The notes beneath the pieces are model-generated. The model saw only the letters and a list, made by a program, of their open reading frames with translations. It did not search any database and was not told the DNA's origin. 64,000 bases of DNA from Adenophora triphylla var. japonica (taxonomy: Eukaryota > Streptophyta > Magnoliopsida > Asterales > Campanulaceae): positions 310,001-374,000 of the forward strand of contig JAFEMH010001473.1 of the NCBI GenBank assembly GCA_022495995.1. Reading direction: 5' to 3'. How positions within the stretch are numbered: the first letter of the stretch is position 1; every line of letters starts with the position of its first letter. A program made the position numbers and the translations under genes. This document shows, in pieces, positions 22,772 to 32,429 of the stretch.

Positions 22772-25330
22772 ATGACGGGATCAACAGATAACAGTGAGGG
22801 AAACAGAACCCCCCCACTAAGGAACCTTCAGACAATGGAGGAGGTGCTGCGAGCCTTCAAAACTATCAAGAAGCGCCAAGAAGAGTAGCAAGCCTGGATC
22901 GTAGACACCCTGCGTCTTCGAGGAACCGTTGCAGTTCCCCAACCCGATGGAACCTTCGTTCTCATTGAAGACAAAGAAATACTGGCTCCCCCGGTTTCTC
23001 AAAGCTATCAGCAGGTCCCGCCCCCGCCAAGCTACGAGATCCCAGAAATGCAAAGCAGCTCTCGCTTAAAGCTCCACTCAGGCGTCAGTCAAGCAGCTCC
23101 GACATGCCCACCTCAGCACAGTCAGCTTCCCGGCTCTGCACACCAAGCTCAGTATCAACAACACACATACGTGCCTGCTCTGCCAGATCCCAATGCATCT
23201 AGGTATCCCCCAGGATTCAATCCTCTGCCTCTATACGAGCCTCGCTGCCATAACCAAAAATCCCCATGCTTAGCCGGGACAAGCATTCCAAGCGGATATC
23301 CCGACATCTCAAGTCTGCCACCCGCTAGTCTGCCACTTAGGGCTAATGAAATATTTCCCCAATTCCCAAACACAACCCTTAGTGGACCTGGCAATCACGC
23401 CCTTAACTTCAACACTCCAGGGTATGGGTTGGTATATACTCAACTACCTCCCCAAGACTCTCGAATGGCGATCCCATCAGCCAATCCACCTCCATCTTCG
23501 GTTTCCATCCCCGAAAATGACAACCCGCCTCAACCTGCCGATCCCCACATGGCTTGGCTGATCGAGCAAATGAAGGACATGCAAGGCAAGCTAGCCAGTT
23601 CTCAGAAGGACTCCCTCCTGCCCACTAATCCAAACAAGGTGGTCCCACTTCCTCCGAAATTCAGGATGCCAAAAATGGAAAAGTTTGACAAAACATAATG
23701 CCCAAAAACCCACATTGACACCTATGTCTTGGGAATGAGAGCCAAAGGGGCAACCCCTCAACAGATGGCGGATCACTTTCAGCATTCTCTCAAATCCACA
23801 GCGCTAAGGTGGTTCTTCAATGTAAAGGCAGAAAACCGCTCCACATGGGACCAAATCAGCGAGATCTTCCTGGAGAAGTACCGTGCCAATCTCGAGTGGG
23901 AGACAAACCGCCACGATCTGCAAGCCACTGAACAAAAAGATGACGAACCAGTAGGTGAGTTCTATAAAAGATGGAATTGGAAGCTTAGCGAGATAATGGA
24001 TCCGCTTTCCAAATAAGAGCAAATGGACATCTTCCATTCCTGTCTCAAACCATCTCTGAGGACCTTGATCAGCCATCACTTCTATCCAGACCTCCGTGCT
24101 ATGGTCAACGCCGGAACTATGTTTGAGAAGACTCTGAGCCTTCAGAAGACAACAGCAACCCCTGCTTCATCTTACCGCTATCGGACAAACCTGTCAGCTT
24201 CAGCACATGTCCCGAACAAAGGAAAAGAAGCAGCCGGGATGGTACACTACATCCAGAACGGAGCTCAAGTAAACCGTGATCAAGCAGCTCCAAGGAACAA
24301 CAATCCCCCTCGCTTCCCACTGTTCCAGCATTTCGACAACCTCGAAACGCCTCTGGGCCAAGTATTTGAAGCATTGGTAAAGCGAAATCTCCTCAAGCCT
24401 CTCGAGAATTTCCAGCCAAAGACTCCCAAGCCCAACATGGATATGAGCAAGCACTGCACCTTCCACAACTACCCCGGCCACACCACCGACAATTGCTTCG
24501 TGCTAAAGCAGGTGATCTAGGGGCTAATCGAAGAAGGAAAGTTGGAACGCCCTCGTGGCCCCAATACCATCGGAAATCCATTCCCCCGAAACGACAGGGT
24601 GAACTTGATAGCCTTCGACGAAACTCCAAGCGAGAAAAGGCCCTGCAATTTCTGAAACTGTCAGCATGCTATCCCGCTATGCTGGGAACGTGAAACCAGA
24701 GTCAAACGGTCTCGTGACCGGGAATCCAGACAAGAACGCCCAAGGTCAACTGTCTCCCTACGATCTTTGCCCCGACCAAGGCACACCAATGGATGGATCG
24801 AACGCTCACCCGAGGAGACTGAGTCAAATGGCAGCACGGGAAGCGGTCTAGCCTTCTTAGATGATGACTTGCCGATATGTGAAATCAAACACAATGAGGC
24901 ATTCCTCATCCTCATCAAAATAGAGATGTTCTTCCTCCCGAATGTCTTGATTGATAACGGCTCCGTAGTCAACATCATCGCCCTGAGCACATTGAAACGA
25001 CTCCGTATCGACCGTTCCCTGATAAGGCCTTCGCCCCGGATAATCCGAGCCTACGACTCCACTCCACGACCAATCGTAGGAGTCATCAATCTGAGGATCC
25101 AATTCGATGCACAACTGGAGTCGGTAGAGTTCCAAGTCGTGGAAATCAAACCAACCTTCTCTGCCCTACTGGGACGACCGTGGATACATCGGATGAAGGT
25201 AGTGTCATCTACTCTTCACCAATGCATGAAATTCATCAACGCCAAGGGAATACTCGAGGTAATCCGCGGCAGCAGCACAATGACAAGCGCTGGCCAGCAA
25301 GCTACGACCCGAAAGAAGGTCTCGACATGA
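22772..25330 (+). pseudogene. gag-protease polyprotein of element X
   Basis: One continuous reading frame broken only by point nonsense changes: TAG 22886, TAA 23696, TAA 24014, TAG 24518 and TGA near 24653. The start MTGSTDNSEGNRTPP aligns with the Gag starts of A and Y. Gag core: KFRMPKMEKFD, then ADHFQHSLKSTALRWFF (23767-23818) and GEFYKRWNWKLSEIMDPL. The zinc knuckle CTFHNYPGHTTDNC is at about 24456-24497. The protease (VLIDNGSVVNIIALST, 24945-24995; ALLGRPWIHRM, about 25164-25196) follows in the same frame, so Gag and protease form one polyprotein. The frame ends at 25330 and the linker continues in another frame. Most stops fit single transitions from CAG, CAA or TGG codons. Confidence 0.88.
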
Positions 25331-26100
25331 CCGAATACTCTTCTCCAGATGAGTCTCCAATCCTGTCCCGCTATGAAGTGGATCCCTACATCCACGCTCT
25401 AAGCCGCGACGAGCTAGAAATCGAAGAGCTCATGGGTCAAGACGACAACTCCGACATATGCGACTGTGAAGAATGCTTAAGAGAGGATCAAGAGATGGAT
25501 GCCCAGATGGAGATTGACCAAGGAGTAGACCCCTACTTCGCCGAAAACCCTCTTGAAAATTGGCTCATCACCGACCCACTGGTACAGGACAACCCTCTGG
25601 CCGACACTCTCGGATCTCACGGGGACAACCATCACAGCATAGTCCAATTCAACATCCCGGTGTCTGACTTAGATGAACAGTGGCACAACCTCCTCCAAAG
25701 CCTAATCAGGGAGGGAGAGATAGCACGCCCCCTCGAGTCAGACATTGTAAATGTCGTCCAAGCAAAGATCCCAGATAAAGAGGCAGATTCTATGAAAATG
25801 ATCAACATCAGCAAGAATCAACTCCGAATCAGCGAATGCTTCGCCCTCCTGGAAGTAGCCCTCAATAACTTCTACTGTCCAGGACCCCCAAAATCTGGTA
25901 ACAACACCAATGGAGGGACATCATCAGAAGAGCAACCAAAAACCTCCGCAATCTGGTTTGAAATCGAACCACATGCAAGCTATCCTCCGGGATCCGTGCC
26001 AACTGAAGATTGGCCACCAAAGCCATTGCCACTCCCTCTAGAGCTACAGCCTGCCAAGAGTAATGAAGCCTGGTCCAATCCCTCATCGCCTATAGTCTAG
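25200..26100 (+). pseudogene. Protease-to-RT linker of element X
   Basis: Open frame continuing the polyprotein after a frameshift near 25330. It contains an acidic stretch, a Cys cluster CDCEEC (about 25460-25480) and a module also present in A, F and E: VQFNIPVSDLDEQWHNLL ... ESDIVNVVQAKIP ... SECFALLEVAL. It ends at TAG 26098. In E the RT follows such a linker; here only a short remnant follows (NRAQAAEKVL, about 26370). The function of the module is unknown. Confidence 0.65.
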
Positions 26101-26340
26101 CTTCGAGTCGTGTTGTCTGTGAATTCATGTCTTTCGAGTCATCTGATGGCTCTACGCCGGAAGATCGTGAGTCCATGATCAACAATGTACAGTCTTTGCG
26201 CTTTCAATAAAAGGTCCGACCTTTCTAGAATATCCTTTCTTTGCATCTTTAACAAGTGATGAGCTAACTAATCAAAACAGTTAATTACAACTCATCCACA
26301 CAAAGAAGTAAACACATTAATTGAATAAATGCATCAAGCA

Positions 26341-27732
26341 AACATTTAAGCATGTTGTCAAACGAGAGAAAAACCGGGCCCAAGCTGCCGAGAAGGTTTT
26401 AATCACAGCGATTTGCGAGATTGCTGAAGAGCAAAAGAGACGCAAGTTCGAAGCCATTTTCATCACAATCAGATCTTCCAATACCTCAAAAACGGGGAAA
26501 CTGCCTTCATGAATGAGGAAGGTCAACGCATGGAAGGAGTCAAAGCCAAGAGCATCATGGCCCTAAAATGCCTCGCCTCTCACTTTGTCATCCTCGGGGA
26601 CATGCTATACAAGAAACGCTACCAAGGACCATTCCTACGCTGCATCAGCCAGGAAGAAGCAAACGAGCTCATGAACGAAGTCCACAATGGGGCTTGCGGT
26701 CCCCACATGAACGCCAGGGCCCTAATGCAAATCATTCTTCGAATGGGCTACTACTGGATCTCCATGGAGGCAGACTGCATTCACTTTGTCCGAAGCTGCG
26801 ACAAGTGCCAACGGTTCTCCAACCTCAATCATCTACCTCCTCACGATCTCTACTGCATGACTACGCCCTGGCCCTTCGCCACTTGGGGAATTGACGTCAT
26901 TGGGAAAATCACTCCGCTAGGTAGCAACGGTCACAAGTTCATCTTGGTAGCCATCGACTATTTCACCAAATGGGTCGAAGCCAAGACTTACAAGGTGCTC
27001 ACCTCCAGGAAAGTGACACATTTCCTCAGGGAAAACATCATCTGCTGATACGGCATCCCGAATGAAGTCATATCAGAAAATGGCTCCCACTTCGAGGGAG
27101 AATGCGACAGACTGCTGGCCGAATTCAAGATCACACGCCACAAGTCTTCTCCCTACCGGCCACAAACGAACGGCGCCGTAGAAGCAGCAAACAAAACCCT
27201 CGAACGGATCATCCGAAAAATGACCACCCGAGGACGAGATTGGCACGAGAAGCTGCACCTTGCACTTTGGGGCTACCGAACATCAGTCAGAACAGCCACG
27301 GGAGAAACCCCATTTGCCCTGACGTACAGGATGGAAGCAGTCCTTCCCATTGAATTGGAAATTCCCTCACTCCGAGTGCTGTTGGAAAATGAAATCAACG
27401 AAGTCGAATGGCTCCGAGGCCGGCATGACGAATTGACTCTACTAGACGAGCGACGACTAAAGGCCATGGAATACGTCCGAGCCTACCAAAGCAGGATGGC
27501 TAGAGCTTTTGACAAGAAAGTCAAGTCCAGAGACATCAGGGAAGGCGATCTGGTACTCAAAGAAAAGCCTCCCACTCGAACCAACCCACTGGGAAAATGG
27601 GAACCAACATGGATCGGCCCCTTCGTGGTTCAAAAGATCTTTTCCAGAGGTGCCATGAAGCTGACAGACCTAGACGGCAATACCTTTATGAATCTAGTCA
27701 ACGGAAGCAAACTTCGCAGATACTTCGCCTAA
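26341..27732 (+). pseudogene. Integrase of element X after RT-RNase H deletion
   Basis: NRAQAAEKVL (about 26371-26400), which lies upstream of RT in E, is followed within about 70 bp by QIFQYLKNGETAF, which lies downstream of RNase H in E. About 2 kb of RT-RNase H is therefore gone. The integrase from about 26509 has an HHCC finger (VHNGACGPHMNARAL ... CDKCQRF). The core has the first Asp (WGIDVIG), but the second catalytic Asp is replaced by Glu (ISENGSHF, where E and F have ISDNGSHF). The Glu of NGAVEAANKTLERII is kept. A TGA at 27046-27048 interrupts the core. The C-terminal part (GDLVLKEKPP...GKWEPTWIGPFVV) ends at 27732. Not functional as it stands. Confidence 0.88.
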
Positions 27733-28503
27733 AGAAGAACAACTGTGCATCTCTTGGCACTCCATGTAGTGTCGAACTACGCAGACCTAAGCCCTCTAGT
27801 CCGGGGGAACGTAGGCAACCTTAATTGGTCCGGTCTAAAAACACACAAAAAAGTCAAAAGTTTGAATGTCAACCAAGACCTCCATCAAACTACACACTTT
27901 CCGAGAGCATACCCCCAAAATCACCTTGACCAAGTCAAGCGACGGCGGCAACATCAAAAGGTATTCGAAGGTCACTCAGCACCAAACGACTGACCCATGT
28001 CTGCTTCCAAGCCAGGGGCTTGTCTTCGCCCTCACCCGCTTAAAAAAAAAAAAAGAGCTCGAGCAAGGGCTCTCAAAAAAAAAAAAGAAGCTCAAGCAGA
28101 AACTGCGAAAATGAGGTCAAGAGCCCGATGCCAACAAACAAGAGGCAAGGAAGCTAAGGAAAAGACCGTCAAAACGACTTGTCAGGGGATGATCCAACCT
28201 CCCATCCAAACACAAAGCCCGAGCAAAAGGGATTGCCGTCAAGGCCCAGGCTGCTTCAGTCCGCAAATGCAACATAAAAATCCAAAGATGGACGCCGCCA
28301 AGGTTCACAAAAGAAACAAAAAGCAAAAAAGAGATCTTGCGTCTCGACAAAGCTTTAAAAGTAAATCACAAATCACTAACGATTACAACATTTCTTGATG
28401 AGTTCAAGCACGGTCTACTCTCAAGTTCACAACATGCTAAAAGACAGCTTAATACATTTAATAAATAATGTGTTTGCAATGCAATGAATGGATACCTAGG
28501 AGG
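27733..28503 (+). other. Spacer between integrase and the antisense gene pair of X
   Basis: Contains the conserved hairpin at 27774-27816 (arms CTACG/CGTAG around CCC...GGGGG) 40 bp after the integrase stop. Purine-rich, weakly repetitive sequence follows. It lies between two converging genes, so it probably carries poly(A) signals for both strands. No gene. Confidence 0.55.
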
Positions 28504-28970
28504 TCATTCCGCGCCATCTGCGCTTGTCCCCTCGCCATTCTTCCCTCGTCCCCGGCGAGTCTTCTTTCGCTCCACGCGAGCCATCTCTGCGTCTCTCAGT
28601 CCAAGATTAGGGGTCCTCCCCGTAGAGTCAAACAATCCAGCAGCTCTCAGGGCTTCATTCGTCCGTGCTTCGGCTCGGATCTCCTCCCTGCGAGTCTTCA
28701 AAAGAGGACCTCTCTCCGTCAGTCGGTCAACTCTGGTCTCGTAGTCAAACAAAGTGTCTCCCGTCACATCCTGAGGGTCAGACCAGGCTTCGGCACTCCT
28801 AAGGCAATAGCTACTATGGCAATCCAGCCCCAGAATCGCTCCACGCCTGCTCCCCAAAGCCGCTTGGGACTGCCCAACACGCTGCTCAGACCAAGCCAGG
28901 TACTGGGTAGTCAATATGACACTCTCCCGACGTCTAAGGAGCACCACAAGAGGGAAAGCGGAATACTTTC
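28504..28970 (-). pseudogene. C-terminal part of the antisense DUF7745-like gene of X
   Basis: Continuation of the gene that starts at 62130, separated from it by the insertion of E. The frame matches across the single copy of the 5-bp duplication. It encodes RRRESVILTTQYLAWSEQR, then charged sequence (REEIRAEARTNEALRAAGL) and a basic tail (RKKTRRGRGKNGEG). The corresponding part of E reads SRKSTILTTVYLDWYERE ... KRKNTRRGRGKGKK, so the basic tail is conserved and could act in nuclear localisation or nucleic-acid binding (inference). A TGA falls in frame at the insertion point. Confidence 0.8.
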
Positions 28971-30773
28971 TGTGAATGTGTGCCCAAATTGTGGAATTCA
29001 CGCGAGTTTGAAGACATCCGGTTTAATTTGAAAAAACGGAGTTGCCACGCCATTTTGATTTCCTCAAAACTTTGAAAAAAAGGATTTTATGGGTTCGGAG
29101 GTTAAGTTACCCCTTGGGAAGAATGGATCGTCGTTCACCCAAGGTGCCTTGCCATAGCAAGTCTCCCTAGATTCCGTTTATTTTGCTTACTTGCGTGCTT
29201 TCTTGTGTGCATGTGTTTGAATGAAAGGGGAGGGAATGTCCCAAGTTGTCTTCCGGACGTACAAACCATTTATTGGTTGTCGCTCGAGATTTCTTGGATT
29301 TTATGTATTCGGGATTTTGATCCCGTCCTCACCTTGGACTTGTGATCATCGCATTTTGACCTCGGGACTTGCGTGATCGAGAGAAGGACTCTCTTTTATA
29401 GCCCAAAAATGAGGTTCTTTAGGAAGGAATGTCCTTAGCCCATCAATCCTACACCTTAAGACGATCGAGCTTATATGAATGCTTCATGCTCGTCTTAAGT
29501 GATAATTGGAGATATAGGGTTCAAGGTTGTCCCTTTCTAAAGAGATTATGGAACCTTTAATGGAAGAAACGATGTAAAGATAGGATCTTTACACCGGTCC
29601 GTTCCAAGGTTGCTAATGGGGACATGGGGGAATGCATGTAAAAATGACATTTTTAGTGAAAAGATGACATTTTTTTGGGTTGCAAAGGATGCTTTTTTTG
29701 GTTTGCAAAGGATGCATTTTTATGTAAAGACATGATTTTTATGCAAAGGATGCATTTTGATGTAAAGAAGTGATCTTTATGCAAAGGATGCATTTTTATG
29801 AGGAAATTGGCATTTAATATGCAAAGGATGCATAAAGATTGTATTTTGAAAAGCAAAGGATGCATTTTTATGATGAAGGAATGACCTTTAATGCAAAGGA
29901 TGCATGAAAATGGATTTTAGGTGCAAAGGATGCACCTTTTATATAAAGACATGATTTTTATATGCAAATGATGCATTTTGGATATAAAGATTGCATTTTT
30001 ATGAGCAAATGATGCATAAAGATGGTATTTTTATTGTAAAAGGGGGGTTTTAGGTGCAAAGGATGCACCTTTGAGTATAAAGATTACATTTTTAATGACA
30101 AATGATGCCTAATTTATGGAAAGGGGAGAAGGGGGTATAATAAAGATATGATCTTTAATGAAAACTACCAAGTCCCAAGCAAAGATAATAACAATATATG
30201 AATGCAATGAGCAATCTAATTCACATAGAGCAATTAAAATGCAAGGCAAGGGAGTGAGAGGTTACCAATGGTGGCCTCTTCTTCTTTGGGTTGAGCTAGG
30301 TGGAAGGACCAACTTTGGGATCTTCAAGGAGGAGGGAGGTGGCTTCTTGGCTTGCTTCTTCAACCTTCTTGGATTTCCAGCAGTATTTGAGTGTATTGGG
30401 ACTGAATATAGAGTGTATTGTGTGTGTTTTTCGTCTTTTTAAAATGGGTAGAGGAGGGCTCTATTTATAGGCAGTCTGGATAAGACCAATGAAGCCGTGC
30501 GGCCAGAGATCCTTGGCTAATGCAGCCGTGCGGCATTATCCCTTGTGACTCAGCATGTTTCTAGAATCATGCAAGGTGGCAATTCTAGAACCTTTTCCAA
30601 ATTAAGAAAAATGTGTTTCTTAATTGGTAAGCATTCCCTTCAGCCCTTAGATGATTTGGAACTGTTCCGGAATTGTTCCGGAACTCTAGGAAAGTCCGGG
30701 GAGTTACCGGGAAATTTACCGGAATTGCCGGGGAAATTAACCGGAAGGCATGAGCCAGATTTGGGTACTTACA
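28971..30773 (-). repeat. 3' LTR of element E
   Basis: Identical in length to the 5' LTR. The R/U5-like part (about 29650-30110) contains some fourteen imperfect copies of GCAAAGGATGCAT with variable spacers. The TATA box is at 30461-30470 (minus). No gene; a 94-codon open frame present in both LTRs is not conserved in sister elements. Confidence 0.95.
30461..30534 (-). promoter_or_regulatory. LTR promoter of E with two palindromes
   Basis: TATA box CTATAAATAG (30461-30470, minus). GCCGTGCGGC at 30494-30503 and 30525-30534, 24 and 55 bp upstream in element sense. In the 5' LTR the sites are at 60798-60807 (one C-to-T change) and 60829-60838, with TATA at 60765-60774. Confidence 0.7.
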
Positions 30774-32246
30774 GAAGCCCCTCGGCAATGTCACTTGCAG
30801 GGCGAGTGGGGTTGTCGATAGAAAAGGATCCAATCTGGCGAATGCCGAGACGGATCGGGTGACCAAAGTGGTCAAGTGGCTGAACCTCTGGAAGGCTACC
30901 TACGTATCCCGAGTGGGAATCAAGCCAGGCCGTAGTTCTGAAGAGATCCTCTGAGGAATAGAGAAGAGAAAACTGGTCTCTTGATGGGGAAATAGCAGAG
31001 AAAATGACCTAGGAGGTCAAGCAATTGATCCTACTGGGGATATGCTAGAAGTGCCCAATGTGGTCGGATGTCAAGACCTTTATGAGGGGCTATTTCATCA
31101 CTGAGGAGCGACGAAGGGATAAGGTGACCAATGTGGTCGAATGGCTGGACCTTTTATAAAAGGCTACCTACGTATCTCGGAGGAATCAAGCCTTGATCGT
31201 AGTTCAAGCATCACTAGATAGGTTAGGAACGATGTCTAGGATCCTTGAAGGTTTTGACAATTAATGGAGGTTGTCACCTGATTGACAATTAATGGAGGTT
31301 GTCACCTGAGGAAACTAGAGCTTACGTCACTATCGAGGAGATAGCTTAAGTCTGAAGAACTTGAGCGTACTTCACTATCGGTGATAGAGGTAGCTAAAGT
31401 TCGGAGAACTTGAGCGTACTTCACTATTCGTGATAGAGGTAGCTTAAGTTTGAAGAACTTGAGCGTACTTCACTATCTGTGATAGAGGTAGCTTAAGTTT
31501 GAAGAACTTAAGCATACTTCACTATCGGTGATAGAGGTAGCTTAAGTTTGAAGAACATGAGCATACTTCACTATCGATGATAGAGGTAGCTTAAGTTTGA
31601 AGAACTTGAGCATACTTCACTATCGGTGATAGAGGTAGCTTAAGTTTAGAGAACTTGAGCATACTTCACTATCTGTGATAGAGGTAGCTTAAGTTTGGAG
31701 AACTTGAGCATACTTCACTATCGGTGATAGAGGTAGCTTAAGCTTGAAGAACTTGAGCATACTTCACTATCGGTGATAGAGGTAGCTTAAGCTTGAAGAA
31801 CTTGAGCATACTTCACTATCGGTGATAGAGGTAGCTTAAGTTTAGAGAACTTGAGCGTACTTCACTATCTGTGATAGAGGTAGCTTAAGTTTGGAGAACT
31901 TGAGCATACTTCACTATCGGTGATAGAGGTAGCTTAAGCTTGAAGAACTTGAGCATACTTCACTATCGGTGATAGAGGTAGCTTAAGCTTGAAGAACTTG
32001 AGCATACTTCACTATCGGTGATAGAGGTAGCTTAAGTTTAGAGTTCTGACAATTCGGAGGTTGTCACCTAGCGTCATTCCGTTATAACGGAAGTAACGGA
32101 GGTGACTGGGGAAGAAAGCTTATTTGCTTAAGAGGTAAGGGATATCTTTTGAAAACAACGTTATCTTGGTTAAAAGATAACGAGAATTACATGCCCAATT
32201 GGAAAGTCCAGGGGTAAAAAGGTAATTTCTGCTCAGAGCGAAAGAG
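30774..32246 (-). other. 3' untranslated region of E with PPT and direct repeats
   Basis: Immediately next to the 3' LTR (element sense) is GCCGAGGGGCTTC, the candidate polypurine tract. It contains pyrimidines, and the same phrase occurs at the equivalent place in F. Two copies of a structured block (arms CTACG/CGTAG) are at 30897-30938 and 31164-31205, each preceded by GGTGACCAA-type sequence. Then come the 49-bp array (31356-32041) and 200 bp without visible content. No gene. Confidence 0.6.
31356..32041. repeat. 49-bp tandem repeat, 14 units
   Basis: Fourteen units of exactly 49 bp plus a degenerate leading unit. Each can fold: outer arms ACTTGAGC/GCTTAAGT (one G-T pair), inner CTATC-GGT-GATAG. 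Units 6-9 and 10-13 show the same order of variants, so a block of four units (196 bp) was duplicated. Tandem repeats in the 3' UTR of Ogre/Tat elements are known as a source of satellites. Confidence 0.95.
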
Positions 32247-32317
32247 GCCGCCCGGCATGAGATGGGGGCAAAAGAAGCCATACGGCTAGAAGTCTGATTT
32301 TTCCATATTATTTAAAA
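32247..32317 (+). promoter_or_regulatory. Promoter of the antisense PMD gene of E
   Basis: GCCGCCCGGC (32247-32256) and GCCATACGGC (32277-32286), variants of the E LTR palindrome with the same 30-bp spacing, then a TATA-like TATTATTTAAAA (32306-32317). The ATG at 32430 follows 113 bp later. Confidence 0.6.
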
Positions 32318-32429
32318 CAGATTTGAACTGGCATTGGGCATTATTGCCGCCCATTCACTGCCGAGGAAGAGAGAGGAGGGAGAGAAATTTCGAAATTCCT
32401 TCAATTCCCTTTGCCTTTACTGATTTGGA

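Noticed and set aside
30158..30442. 94-codon open frame present in both LTRs of E (second copy 60462-60746)
   Set aside because: Both copies are identical because the LTRs are nearly identical; there is no similar frame in other LTRs and no domain. Treated as chance.
31356..32041. CRISPR-like appearance of the 49-bp array
   Set aside because: Units are contiguous without unique spacers and lie in a plant retrotransposon 3' UTR; an ordinary tandem repeat.
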